Origin: Pyrinomonadaceae bacterium
GTDB taxonomy: Bacteria; Acidobacteriota; Blastocatellia; Pyrinomonadales; Pyrinomonadaceae
DNA length: 64,000 nt
Reading direction: 5' to 3'
NCBI GenBank assembly: GCA_026129865.1
Contig: JAHCHG010000012.1
Coordinates: 62,001 to 126,000, forward strand
Position numbers and translations under genes: made by a program. The notes beneath the pieces are model-generated. The model was not told the origin of the DNA and did no database searches. It was given only the letters and a program-made list of their open reading frames with translations. Below are positions 55,394-64,000 of the stretch, piece after piece. How positions within the stretch are numbered: the first letter of the stretch is position 1; every line of letters starts with the position of its first letter.

Positions 55394-55526
55394 GCAAACC
55401 GGAAGTTAAAACTGAATGAACGAATAGTTCGATTCGGTTAAACATTCGCTGCGAAAATATGGTAAAAAATTAGATTACCGGCGAATTCTAGAATTCCAAG
55501 TTTAGTGCGATCCGAAAATTAATTTA

Positions 55527-57248
55527 ATGAAGCGTTTTTATATTTCGTTTGCAGGCGCAGCCGCGCTTGCCGTGTATCTTTGTTTGTCGTTCGCAGCATC
55601 AGCGAAGAACGATGTTTTGGTTGGCGAATTGAGTCTTGTGTCGCCGCATCTTGTCATCAGTCAGTTTCAGACCGCCGGCGGCGGCGGAAATCCAGCAAAT
55701 GACGAGCTTATCGAAATTCACAATACGAGTAATGCCAACGTGGATCTGAACGGTTACCGGCTTGTTTACAGGTCGGCGGGCGGAACGAATGATGTGACGA
55801 TAACAGCCTGGACGACGTCAGTTGTCGTTCCGGCGGGCGGTTATCATTTGATCGTAAACAGCTCGTACGACGGTTCGGTGCCGGGCGACACGGTTTTTAA
55901 TTCAACGACATGTTCCTGTGCGCTTTCGGCATCGGGCGGCGGCTTGGGGATTCGGTTTGGCGAAGCTAATACCGGCGTGATAATCGATTCCGTCGGTTAT
56001 GGATCGGCGACGAACGCATTTATCGAAACCGCAGTTACGGCTGCCCCGCCCGCAAATTCATCTCAGGCTCGCGTTTCGAACGGCTGTCAGGACACCGATA
56101 ATAATTCCGCCGATTTTTCCAATGTAAACCCGTCGGCGCCGAAAAACGCTTCTTCGACGCCGAATCAATGCGCCGGCAGCGGGTCGACGCTGCTGGCAAA
56201 CGGCGCGGCGAGTCCTTCGACCGTGGCACCGAATGTTTCGACAAGGTTGACGGTTTCCGTGTTCCCCGCGACATCGCCGCCGAGCACAGGCATTGCGGTT
56301 TCGGGAAATCTGACGAATATCGGCGGTTCTGCCGTGCAGCAGTTCTTTGACGACGGAACGAACGGCGATGTCACGCCGGGCGATAATGTCTTTTCGTATT
56401 CTGCGACTATTCCGAACGGAACGACCGGCGGTCCGACTTCGGTCAATGCGACCGCGTCCGACGCTCAGGCGCGAACGGCAAATGTAACGATCAATATCAC
56501 GATCGATGCTCCGCTCGAAGGCGAAAACCCGTTGCTGCTGGGCAATCCGTCAAACGCTACGACGAACGTCGCGAACGAAAATAATTTTTTGATGAACAAG
56601 GCGCAATATTCGCTCTCGTACAGCCGTGCAAATGCAACACCAAACTGGGTCGCGTGGCGGCTCGACAGTTCGTGGATCGGCAGCGCTTCGCGGCAGGACG
56701 ATTACCGACCCGATCCGGCGCTGCCTTCGGGCTGGTATCAAGTTCAGGATAACGATTATTCCGGTTCGGGTTACGACCGCGGTCACATGTGTCCTTCCGG
56801 CGACCGGACTCGCTCGATTCCGGATAATTCGGCAACGTTTTTGATGACGAATTTCATTCCGCAGCTCGGCGCGAATAATCAGGGACCTTGGAACGATTTT
56901 GAGATCTACCTTCGTTCGCTCGCCGGCGCAGGAAACGAGATCTATATTTTTTCCGGCGGACACGGCAACGCCGGAACGATCGCACAGGGTCGCATCGTAG
57001 TTCCGCAGGTTACCTGGAAGGTCGCGCTGGTTCTGCCAAACGGAAACAACGATCTTTCACGCGTAAACAAGACAACCCGAACGATAGCGATCATCGTCCC
57101 AAACCAGCCGCCGGTCAGCAACACTGCTCCGTGGCGCAATTTCAGAACAACGGTGAAAGCCGTCGAAGCATTGACAGGATTCGACTTCTTTTCGAACGTT
57201 CCGAAAAACACCCAGCAAATTATTGAACGAAAGAGAGATTATCAATGA
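55527..57248 (+). CDS. Secreted DNA/RNA non-specific endonuclease with lamin-tail domain
   Basis: A 573-residue exported nuclease. Signal peptide (YISFAGAAALAVYLCLSFAA) then a lamin-tail domain (about 40-160; ISQFQTAGGGGNPANDELIE, NTSNANVDLNGYRLVYR) and an Ig-like section. The catalytic domain is the NUC1/EndoG type (about 360-565), with the His-Mg motif YDRGHMCPSGDR (DRGH catalytic) and MTNFIPQLGANNQGPWNDFE. It cuts DNA and RNA outside the cell. The stop overlaps the start of the next nuclease gene as ATGA. Confidence 0.93.
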   Translation: MKRFYISFAGAAALAVYLCLSFAASAKNDVLVGELSLVSPHLVISQFQTAGGGGNPANDELIEIHNTSNANVDLNGYRLVYRSAGGTNDVTITAWTTSVVVPAGGYHLIVNSSYDGSVPGDTVFNSTTCSCALSASGGGLGIRFGEANTGVIIDSVGYGSATNAFIETAVTAAPPANSSQARVSNGCQDTDNNSADFSNVNPSAPKNASSTPNQCAGSGSTLLANGAASPSTVAPNVSTRLTVSVFPATSPPSTGIAVSGNLTNIGGSAVQQFFDDGTNGDVTPGDNVFSYSATIPNGTTGGPTSVNATASDAQARTANVTINITIDAPLEGENPLLLGNPSNATTNVANENNFLMNKAQYSLSYSRANATPNWVAWRLDSSWIGSASRQDDYRPDPALPSGWYQVQDNDYSGSGYDRGHMCPSGDRTRSIPDNSATFLMTNFIPQLGANNQGPWNDFEIYLRSLAGAGNEIYIFSGGHGNAGTIAQGRIVVPQVTWKVALVLPNGNNDLSRVNKTTRTIAIIVPNQPPVSNTAPWRNFRTTVKAVEALTGFDFFSNVPKNTQQIIERKRDYQ

Positions 57249-59134
57249 AACGGTCTATTTTATTAGTTCTCTTAACGATCGGCGCGCTCACTTTTTCGGT
57301 AAATGCGCAAAAGGAAAGATCGATCGCCGAGGTTCAGGGCGACGGTCATATGTCAAAATTCGAAGGCAGCGCCGTTCGGTTGAAAGGCGTTGTTACCGGT
57401 CGGATCAAGAGCGGATTTTTCATTCAAACTCCGGATGCGGAAGTTGACGGCGATCCAAAGACGTCCGAAGGAATTCTGGTTTACACACGCACCGAACCGT
57501 CTTCGGAAGCGACGATCGGAAATCTTGTTTCCGTAACCGGAATCGTTAAAGAATTTCGTCCGAAATCGGCACCCAATACGCTGTCGATAACAGAACTCGA
57601 AATGCGAAAGGATCAAGATTCGGTCAAAGTTCTTTCGACCGGAAATTTGCTTCCTAAACCGATTACTTTAACAGCGGCTGATTTTGCTGCGAACGATTAC
57701 GGACAGCTCGAAAAATATGAAGGGATGCGAGTTTTTGCCGAAGCGCTGACTTCCGTCGCGCCGACTGGCGGGCGATTTGATCTGAAAAACGGTCTTTCGT
57801 TTTCGAACGGTGTTTTTTATGCGGTGTTGAAAGGAACCAAACGCCCATTTCGCGAACCCGGAATGAAGATCCAGGCGATCCATTCGTTAAAGGAAAGCGC
57901 CGATTGGAAAAAAAATGTTCCGAAAATGATCGTATTCGACGGAAATCCTGAAGTTCTCAGAATAGAAACCGCCGAACAGCTCGGCGCACAGGCGATCGAC
58001 GTAACGACAAACGCCGAGATCAAAAATTTTAGCGGAATCGTTCATTTTGCTTACGACCGTTATTCGATTCTCGAGGATGCCGACAGCCGTCCGGAGGTTT
58101 CCGGAGCGCTGACAACGGTTCCGCTGCCCGAACTCGCCGCCGGGCAATTTTCGATCGCGGGAATGAACATCGAAAATTTCTTTGACGATGAAGACGACCC
58201 GTCGATAAAAGAAGACATCGTAACGCGCGATTCTTTTGAAACAAGGATGAAAAAGGTCTCGCTCGCGATTCGAAATTACATTCGTTTCCCCGACATCATC
58301 GGCATTACGGAAGCGGAAAATCTTGCCGGACTGAAACGGCTTGCCGACAGGATCAATTCGGACGCCGTCGCCGCGAACCAGCCGAATCCTAAGTATGAAG
58401 CATATTTGATCGATGGGAACGACGGTCGCGGCATTGACGTCGCTTTTCTCGTTAAATCGTCCCGCGTCAAAGTTTTAAAGGTCGAACAGATCGGAAAGGA
58501 CGAAAAATTTAGAAATCCGAACGACAAAGACGAAGATATTTTGAACGATCGTCCGCCGCTCGTTCTTCGTGCGGAGATCACGGAAGACGCGAGCGGAAAA
58601 ACGGTTAAGCTAACGCTGATCGTAAATCATTTAAAGAGTTTTCTCGGGTACGACGACGAAAAGGACGGCGGACTTCGCGTCAGAACTAAGAAAAAGCTGC
58701 AGGCGGAATATCTGGCAAAGCAGGTGCAGAAACTTCAAAAAGAAGGTCCCAACGAGAAAATTGTAGTTCTTGGAGATTTCAATTTTTACCAGTTTAACGA
58801 CGGTATCGCGGATATTATGGGAACGATCGCCGGCACGCCCGCGGGTGCTAACGAAGTTTTGATGCCGTCGCAGGATCTGGTCGATCCCGATTTTATAAAT
58901 TTGGTCAATTTGATCCAGGCAGATCAAAAATATTCATACACCTTCGATGGAAACGCTCAGGTTTTAGATCATATTTTGATCAATCAATCGCTTCGAAAAC
59001 ATTTGATCGGATTTGGCTATGCGCGCGTAAATGCCGACTTTCCTGAAGTTTACCGCAACGATGCAAATCGTCCGCAGAGATATTCCGACCACGATGCGCC
59101 GGTTGCCTACTTTACGTTCGACGAGAAAAAATAA
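57245..59134 (+). CDS. Secreted endonuclease/exonuclease/phosphatase-family protein
   Basis: A 629-residue exported protein with signal peptide MKRSILLVLLTIGALTFSVN. The N-terminal part (about 25-290) is OB-fold-like (VRLKGVVTGRIKSGFFIQTP). The C-terminal EEP domain starts near FSIAGMNIENFFDDEDD and has PDIIGITEAENLAGLKRLAD (catalytic Glu), LIVNHLKSFLGYD, KIVVLGDFNFYQFNDG and the end motif YSDHDAPVAYF (Asp-His). This matches extracellular DNases that follow NUC1-type enzymes. It overlaps the previous gene by 4 bp and ends at a strong terminator. Confidence 0.92.
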   Translation: MKRSILLVLLTIGALTFSVNAQKERSIAEVQGDGHMSKFEGSAVRLKGVVTGRIKSGFFIQTPDAEVDGDPKTSEGILVYTRTEPSSEATIGNLVSVTGIVKEFRPKSAPNTLSITELEMRKDQDSVKVLSTGNLLPKPITLTAADFAANDYGQLEKYEGMRVFAEALTSVAPTGGRFDLKNGLSFSNGVFYAVLKGTKRPFREPGMKIQAIHSLKESADWKKNVPKMIVFDGNPEVLRIETAEQLGAQAIDVTTNAEIKNFSGIVHFAYDRYSILEDADSRPEVSGALTTVPLPELAAGQFSIAGMNIENFFDDEDDPSIKEDIVTRDSFETRMKKVSLAIRNYIRFPDIIGITEAENLAGLKRLADRINSDAVAANQPNPKYEAYLIDGNDGRGIDVAFLVKSSRVKVLKVEQIGKDEKFRNPNDKDEDILNDRPPLVLRAEITEDASGKTVKLTLIVNHLKSFLGYDDEKDGGLRVRTKKKLQAEYLAKQVQKLQKEGPNEKIVVLGDFNFYQFNDGIADIMGTIAGTPAGANEVLMPSQDLVDPDFINLVNLIQADQKYSYTFDGNAQVLDHILINQSLRKHLIGFGYARVNADFPEVYRNDANRPQRYSDHDAPVAYFTFDEKK

Positions 59135-59154
59135 TCTTTTAATCAAAACGTTTA

Positions 59155-59187
59155 AATGAGGCGCGGCTTTTCGCGCCTCATTTTTTT
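59155..59187 (+). terminator. Intrinsic terminator after the nuclease operon
   Basis: AATGAGGCGCG, loop GCTTTT, CGCGCCTCATT: a perfect 11-bp stem followed by TTTTT, starting 20 bp after the stop. Confidence 0.92.
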
Positions 59188-59275
59188 GTTTTTTGGCGAA
59201 TCCGCCCGATACTTTTGAATAATTCGTAAATTGTTGAATAATTAAGTCCAAATTCAAATTCAAAGGATCAAATGA

Positions 59276-60832
59276 ATGCCCAGTGATTTTTCTTACGACA
59301 AAGTTCCATATATCAGCACATTTCAACCGCAGATCTTTCCCGACCGTTTCGCCTTAAATGCGACTCTGCTCGGGATGAAACCGGCGGCGCCGGCAAGCTG
59401 CCGTTATCTCGAACTAGGCTGCGGCGAGGGCGACAACTTGATCTCTTTCGCCTTTTACCTGCCTGAAAGCCAATTCGTCGGTGTCGATCTTTCGCAAAAA
59501 CATATCGAAACCGCGAATCGTTCGGTCGCCGAACTCGGACTGACGAACATTAAATTTCTGCAGAAAGATGTGATGGAAATGAGCCGGGAAGAATTTGGCG
59601 AATTTGATTACATCGCTGCGCACGGTTTGTATTCGTGGGTTCCCGAATTTGTCCGAGAAAAGATCCTGTCGCTTTTTTCGGAATTGCTCGGCGAAAACGG
59701 CGTCGGTTATTTAAGCTATAACACTTTGCCCGGCGGTTATCTCCGGCAAATGTCGCGCGAAATGATGCTTTTTCACACGGCAGACGCCGAAAACGATCTT
59801 GGAAAGGTGGAAAAAGGCGTCGAATTTTTGAAGTTTCTTCAGCAAAGCACCCGCAACGATCCATATTTTCAGGAGATCTTAAAAAATGAGATCGGATTCG
59901 TCACGAATCACGATCCGGTCAGCGCGTTTCACGACGAATTCGGCGAGATCAATCACGCATTTTACCTCCACGAATTTGTTTCTGACGTAGAAAAACACGG
60001 TCTGAAATATCTTTCCGAAGCTGAATATATTTCGATGCCGATGAACGAATTTCCGCGCGAAACCGCCGAGCTGCTGTCCTCGTTCGGCGGCGACATCGTC
60101 CGGTGCGAACAATATATCGATTTTCTGCGATGCCGCCGGTTTCGCCAGACGCTTGTCTGCAAAGGCGAGGCAAAGCTCGATCGAAATATCGCCCTATCAA
60201 TATTGAGTGAACTTTATGCCGCGTCACCGTTTAATCCGGTCGACGAAAATGCGGAACTTCACAAGGAGGGTCGCGAAAAATTTCGCTTTCCCAGTGGTGC
60301 GACCGCTGAAATGGAACATGTGCTGACAAAGGTCGCGTTATCGATCCTCGGTAAAGCTTGGACCGAGCCGATAAAATTCAGCGAGTTGATGGATCGTTCG
60401 ACGAAATATTTGGAAGATAAAGGAGTTACGCTTGAAGATCGGGAAAAGGAGCGGCGGATCTGCAGTGCGATAATGCTCGAACTTTTCACAAACAAACTGG
60501 TCGAACTTCACGTCCATAAACCCGACTTCACGCGCGAGATCGGCGAATTTCCCAAAACAAGCAGGCTCGCCCGATGGCAGCTTGAGAAAAGCGACAGCGT
60601 AACGACGGCAAACATAACGCAGGTAAAGATCGACGATTCATTTTTCCGGAACCTTATTTTCATGCTCGACGGCACGCGAACAAAACTAGATCTTAAGAAA
60701 GAATTACGAGCTAAAATAAGCAAAGGGGAGCTTTCAGACGTCGGAGAAAAAGGAGATCTGCTTCGCGATCTGACGACAATGCTAAATGAAAACCTAAAAC
60801 AGATAGCCGATCTCGGGCTGCTGATTTCATGA
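59276..60832 (+). CDS. SAM-dependent methyltransferase with regulatory domain (PKMT-like)
   Basis: A 518-residue protein. N-terminal class I methyltransferase (about 1-210) with motif I YLELGCGEGDN and GVDLSQKHIETANRS; then the methyltransferase regulatory domain (about 215-300; FHDEFGEINHAFYLHEF) and a C-terminal part with winged-helix features. The opening SYDKVPYISTFQPQIFPDRF and this layout are those of the rickettsial outer-membrane-protein lysine methyltransferases PKMT1/2 and their homologues. The substrate here is unknown. AAAGGA precedes the ATG. It stands between the nuclease operon terminator and the restriction-modification gene. Confidence 0.87.
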   Translation: MPSDFSYDKVPYISTFQPQIFPDRFALNATLLGMKPAAPASCRYLELGCGEGDNLISFAFYLPESQFVGVDLSQKHIETANRSVAELGLTNIKFLQKDVMEMSREEFGEFDYIAAHGLYSWVPEFVREKILSLFSELLGENGVGYLSYNTLPGGYLRQMSREMMLFHTADAENDLGKVEKGVEFLKFLQQSTRNDPYFQEILKNEIGFVTNHDPVSAFHDEFGEINHAFYLHEFVSDVEKHGLKYLSEAEYISMPMNEFPRETAELLSSFGGDIVRCEQYIDFLRCRRFRQTLVCKGEAKLDRNIALSILSELYAASPFNPVDENAELHKEGREKFRFPSGATAEMEHVLTKVALSILGKAWTEPIKFSELMDRSTKYLEDKGVTLEDREKERRICSAIMLELFTNKLVELHVHKPDFTREIGEFPKTSRLARWQLEKSDSVTTANITQVKIDDSFFRNLIFMLDGTRTKLDLKKELRAKISKGELSDVGEKGDLLRDLTTMLNENLKQIADLGLLIS

Positions 60833-60962
60833 ATCGGTCGGAATAAACTTGATCGAATTTAAGACCGATCGATTGGCGCAAAATGATTTAAGTGTTTAAT
60901 AATTGTGCAGCATTTCCACTAGACTAAATAACGTCCTTTGTTAAGTTTATTTCTCAAAATCC

Positions 60963-63900
60963 ATGACGAATGAATCGGAAACCAAAACCTACTTGAATTC
61001 TCTAAGTTCCGTTCGCAGAAGCGGATCTGCCGTAAGGGAAACTTCGTTTTACGGAACGCTTGAAAATCTTTTGAACGAGATCGGCAAAACCTTAAAGCCG
61101 AAAGTCAGATGCGTGATCAATCTGCAAAATCGCGGTGCGGGACTTCCCGACGGAGGTTTTTTTACGCCGGATCAGTTTCAGAAAAGTTCGAACGAACTAA
61201 TCAAAGGTCAGCCGCCCGCACGCGGCGCAATCGAGATCAAAGGTACAAGCGACGATGTTCGAATAATTGCTGATACTAACCAGGTTAATGATTACTTGAG
61301 GAAATACAGACAAGTTTTGGTAACGAATTACCGCGATTTCTTGCTTGTCCGACTCGATGAAAATGATCGAAAACAATTCCTGGAAAGTCTTTCGATCGGT
61401 AAGAATGAAAAGGACTTCTGGCAAATCGCGGACAATCCGCAGATGTTTTCGGAGACCAGACAAGAAAGGTTTGCGGAATTTTTAAAGCGCGTAATGCTCT
61501 CGAACGCGCCGATCACGAAACCCGAAGATGTCGCGTGGTTTCTAGCTTCTTACGCCCGCGACGCGAAGGCGCGGATCGAAGAAACCGAGCTTGCGGCACT
61601 CGATACGATTCGCAAGGCTCTCGAAGACGCGCTCGGAATCACGTTTGAGGGCGAAAAGGGCGAAAACTTTTTTCGTTCGACGCTTGTGCAGACGCTTTTT
61701 TACGGCATTTTTTCGGCTTGGGTTTTGTGGCAAAAACGCCGCGCTGTCAGAACTGGAAACGCCGGCGACCGGGCTGAACAATTTAACTGGCGAACCGCGG
61801 TTTGGGAACTTCGTGTGCCGATGATATCCGTTTTGTTCGAGCAGATAGCCACGCCTTCGAATTTGAAGAATCTTAATCTAGTCGAAGTTTTGGACTGGAC
61901 TGAACATGTTCTAAACCGCGTCCAACGTGAAAAATTTTTCGCGAGCTTTGCCGAAGATAATGCAGTTCAGTATTTTTACGAACCTTTTCTTGAAGCCTTT
62001 GATCCCGATCTTCGCAAGGAACTTGGCGTTTGGTACACGCCGCCGGAAATCGTCAAATATATGGTCGAGCGCGTTGACCGCGTTCTGCGCGAGGAACTTG
62101 GACTTCTCGACGGTTTGGCGGATGAAAGTGTTTTTATTCTCGATCCGGCGTGCGGGACGGGTGCTTATCTTGTCGAGGTTCTGCGGCGGATAAATCGGAC
62201 TTTGGAAGAAAAAGGCGAAGACGCGACACGCGGGCAGAAGATAAAATCGGCAGTTGCTTCGCGCGTTTTCGGATTCGAGATCTTGCCCGCGCCTTTTGTT
62301 GTGTCGCATCTGCAGATCGGACTTTTGCTCGAAAAATTCGGCATCGGTTTGAGCGCCGAGAAAGGTGAACGCGCCGGAGTTTTTCTGACCAACAGTTTGA
62401 CGGGTTGGGAAGAACATCCGAAAAAACACCTGCCGTTTCCCGAATTTGAAGAAGAACGCGACCGCGCCGACGAAGTTAAAAAGAAAGCGAAAATCCTCGT
62501 CGTGCTGGGCAATCCGCCGTATAACGCATTTGCCGGAGTCAGTCCCGAAGAGGAGAACAATCTGGTCGAACCTTACAAGCTAGGTTTAATCGAAAAATGG
62601 CGCATCAAAAAATTTAATCTCGACGATCTCTACATCAGATTTTTCCGTCTCGCCGAACGCAAAATCGCAGAACTCGAACCGCGCAAGGGAATCGTTTGCT
62701 ATATTTCAAATTTTTCTTATCTCAGCGATCCGTCATTTGTCGTCATGCGCGAAAAGTTTTTAAGCGAATTCGACAAAATCTGGATTGATTGTTTAAACGG
62801 CGACAGCCGCGAAACCGGAAAAACCACGCCAAACGGAGAGCCCGATCCGAGCATTTTTTCGACCGATTTTAACAAAGCCGGAATTCGCGTCGGAACAGCG
62901 GTCGGTTTATTCGTTCGAAAGAATGAGGAAGAAAGCGGAGAATCGGAAGTTCGTTTTCGACATTTCTGGGGAAGAAATAAACGCGAAGAATTACTCGAAA
63001 GTTTGGATGAAAATGAAGAAGTTGAACGGCAAACCGAATCGAATTTTGAATATGAAGTCGCCAATCCAGAAGAATCTAATCGTTTTAATCTCATTCCTTC
63101 AGATATTTCTAAAACATATTATTCATGGATAAAATTAAATGATTTAGCCATTAAAAATTATGTCGGATTAGAAGAATGTCGCGGTGGTGCTTTGATTGAT
63201 ATAGATAAAGAAGATTTGATCGAGCGAATGGAAAACTATTTTGACAACACGGTTTCTTGGGGGTCTCTTAAAAAAAGCTGTCAAGGTTTAACTAAAAATA
63301 TGTCTGGATTCAATGCCTTTGAAGCTAGAAAAAAGATAATAAAGGAAGAGTCGTTTGACGAAGAAAAGATTGTCAAATTTTCAGTAAGACCTTTTGATAT
63401 TAGATTTTGTTTTTATAGTTTGGTTCGACCTCTTTGGAATAGATCAAGACCTAATTTATTAGCACAAATGAATTCAAAAAATTGGTTTTTGGTTAGTCGT
63501 TTTAATTCAAAGGCAAATCCCGATGGAAATCCAATATGTTTTTCCAAAGGTTTTTTTGATAAGCAAATGATTACAAGAAATCCGAGTGCTTTCCCAATTT
63601 ATCTTTTTGAGAAAAGTAAAAACGAAAATCAAGACAATTTATTCGGTGAAACTGAAACTTCGATTCGTGCAAATCTTTCGAAAAAAGCCCGCGAATATCT
63701 GCAAAAACTGGATTTTACGGATGTTGACGCGGGCGAGATTGCGACGGAAACGGGCGAAACTTTGGACGTTGCTTCGCTCATCTGGTTTCACGCTCTGGCA
63801 ATCGGTTATTCGAGCGAATATTTGGCAGAAAACGAAGACGGAATTCGTCAGGATTTCCCGCGAATTCCTCTGCCCGCGAAACGCGAAGATTTGATCCGTT

Positions 63901-64000
63901 CGGCTCTGCTCGGCAAAAGAGTTGCGGATTTGCTTGACACGGAAAAGCAAGTCGCGGGCATCACCGCCGGAAAAATTTCCGAACCTCTCCGAATAATCTG
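60963..64000 (+). CDS. Single-chain restriction-modification enzyme (type IIG/ISP-like), 3' end outside window
   Basis: One frame is open from the ATG at 60963 to the window end, 1012 codons. The N-terminal domain fits a PD-(D/E)xK nuclease: E35, GLPDGGFF (D63) and GAIEIKG (E91-x-K93). The N6-adenine methyltransferase has motif I DPACGTG (394-400) and catalytic NPPY (517-520), with the preceding GVWYTPPEIVKYMV. After it comes a recognition-domain-like region, then WFHALAIGYSSEYLAENE near the end, as in type ISP C-terminal domains. No helicase domain lies between nuclease and methyltransferase, so type IIG-like rather than true ISP. Bases 63110-63640 are visibly more AT-rich than the rest. Confidence 0.88.
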   Translation, partial: MTNESETKTYLNSLSSVRRSGSAVRETSFYGTLENLLNEIGKTLKPKVRCVINLQNRGAGLPDGGFFTPDQFQKSSNELIKGQPPARGAIEIKGTSDDVRIIADTNQVNDYLRKYRQVLVTNYRDFLLVRLDENDRKQFLESLSIGKNEKDFWQIADNPQMFSETRQERFAEFLKRVMLSNAPITKPEDVAWFLASYARDAKARIEETELAALDTIRKALEDALGITFEGEKGENFFRSTLVQTLFYGIFSAWVLWQKRRAVRTGNAGDRAEQFNWRTAVWELRVPMISVLFEQIATPSNLKNLNLVEVLDWTEHVLNRVQREKFFASFAEDNAVQYFYEPFLEAFDPDLRKELGVWYTPPEIVKYMVERVDRVLREELGLLDGLADESVFILDPACGTGAYLVEVLRRINRTLEEKGEDATRGQKIKSAVASRVFGFEILPAPFVVSHLQIGLLLEKFGIGLSAEKGERAGVFLTNSLTGWEEHPKKHLPFPEFEEERDRADEVKKKAKILVVLGNPPYNAFAGVSPEEENNLVEPYKLGLIEKWRIKKFNLDDLYIRFFRLAERKIAELEPRKGIVCYISNFSYLSDPSFVVMREKFLSEFDKIWIDCLNGDSRETGKTTPNGEPDPSIFSTDFNKAGIRVGTAVGLFVRKNEEESGESEVRFRHFWGRNKREELLESLDENEEVERQTESNFEYEVANPEESNRFNLIPSDISKTYYSWIKLNDLAIKNYVGLEECRGGALIDIDKEDLIERMENYFDNTVSWGSLKKSCQGLTKNMSGFNAFEARKKIIKEESFDEEKIVKFSVRPFDIRFCFYSLVRPLWNRSRPNLLAQMNSKNWFLVSRFNSKANPDGNPICFSKGFFDKQMITRNPSAFPIYLFEKSKNENQDNLFGETETSIRANLSKKAREYLQKLDFTDVDAGEIATETGETLDVASLIWFHALAIGYSSEYLAENEDGIRQDFPRIPLPAKREDLIRSALLGKRVADLLDTEKQVAGITAGKISEPLRII

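Overview
This window looks like a chromosomal segment of an Acidobacteriota bacterium, most likely the Blastocatellia/Pyrinomonadales side. The evidence is the style of its secreted proteins: two tandem 'VWFA-related' proteins of the kind amplified in Acidobacteriota, two very large exported proteins ending in the same FG-GAP repeats (DFDGDGKTDLAVFRPS type), a DUF7948/SBBP protein, and many TonB, TPR and BNR secreted proteins. This assignment comes from recognising families, not from a database search. No rRNA, tRNA, CRISPR array, phage module or insertion sequence was found.

Layout. 1-4148 (minus strand): nearly complete 2-oxo acid dehydrogenase E1 alpha, a small CBU_0592-like membrane protein, a BNR-repeat secreted protein and an M1 metallopeptidase. 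4297-10233 (minus): a tripartite efflux operon, tolC then membrane fusion protein then RND pump. 10483-14352 (minus): DUF1003 membrane protein, a double-PepSY protein and an OmpR-type two-component system. 14590-18098: small DUF proteins (DUF1801, DUF4256, DUF2071) around a plus-strand HMG-CoA reductase with an unusual N-terminal domain. 18197-27187 (minus): SelB, two VWFA-related proteins, a lone eCIS-core (DUF4157) metallopeptidase-like protein and a GAF-GAF-sigma54 activator. 27361-34161: an NTF2-like protein, a 1770-residue modular surface/secreted protein and a Ski2-like helicase that stops after its first half.

34324-42918 (plus): two lineage-specific exported proteins, secA preceded by a cluster of palindromes, a TPR/TonB_C protein, a 1.3-kb region packed with 30-bp REP-like repeats in both orientations, HinT and a TPR lipoprotein. 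42882-51222: a molybdenum hydroxylase locus with divergent MocA, large subunit 1, a Tat-targeted 2Fe-2S subunit, a PaoB-like FAD/4Fe-4S subunit, large subunit 2 and XdhC. It resembles the periplasmic aldehyde oxidoreductase PaoABC but carries two different large subunits. 51259-64000 (plus): half-size GDT1 transporter, FG-GAP protein, two translationally coupled secreted nucleases, a PKMT-like methyltransferase, and a single-chain restriction-modification enzyme running off the window end.

How the parts fit: much of the window concerns the cell envelope and what is exported through it (SecA, Tat-dependent molybdoenzyme, RND efflux, secreted peptidase and nucleases). The most interesting items for follow-up are the palindromic repeat families, the two-large-subunit molybdoenzyme operon, the HMG-CoA reductase fusion, the secreted nuclease pair, and the single-chain R-M enzyme with an AT-rich recognition region.
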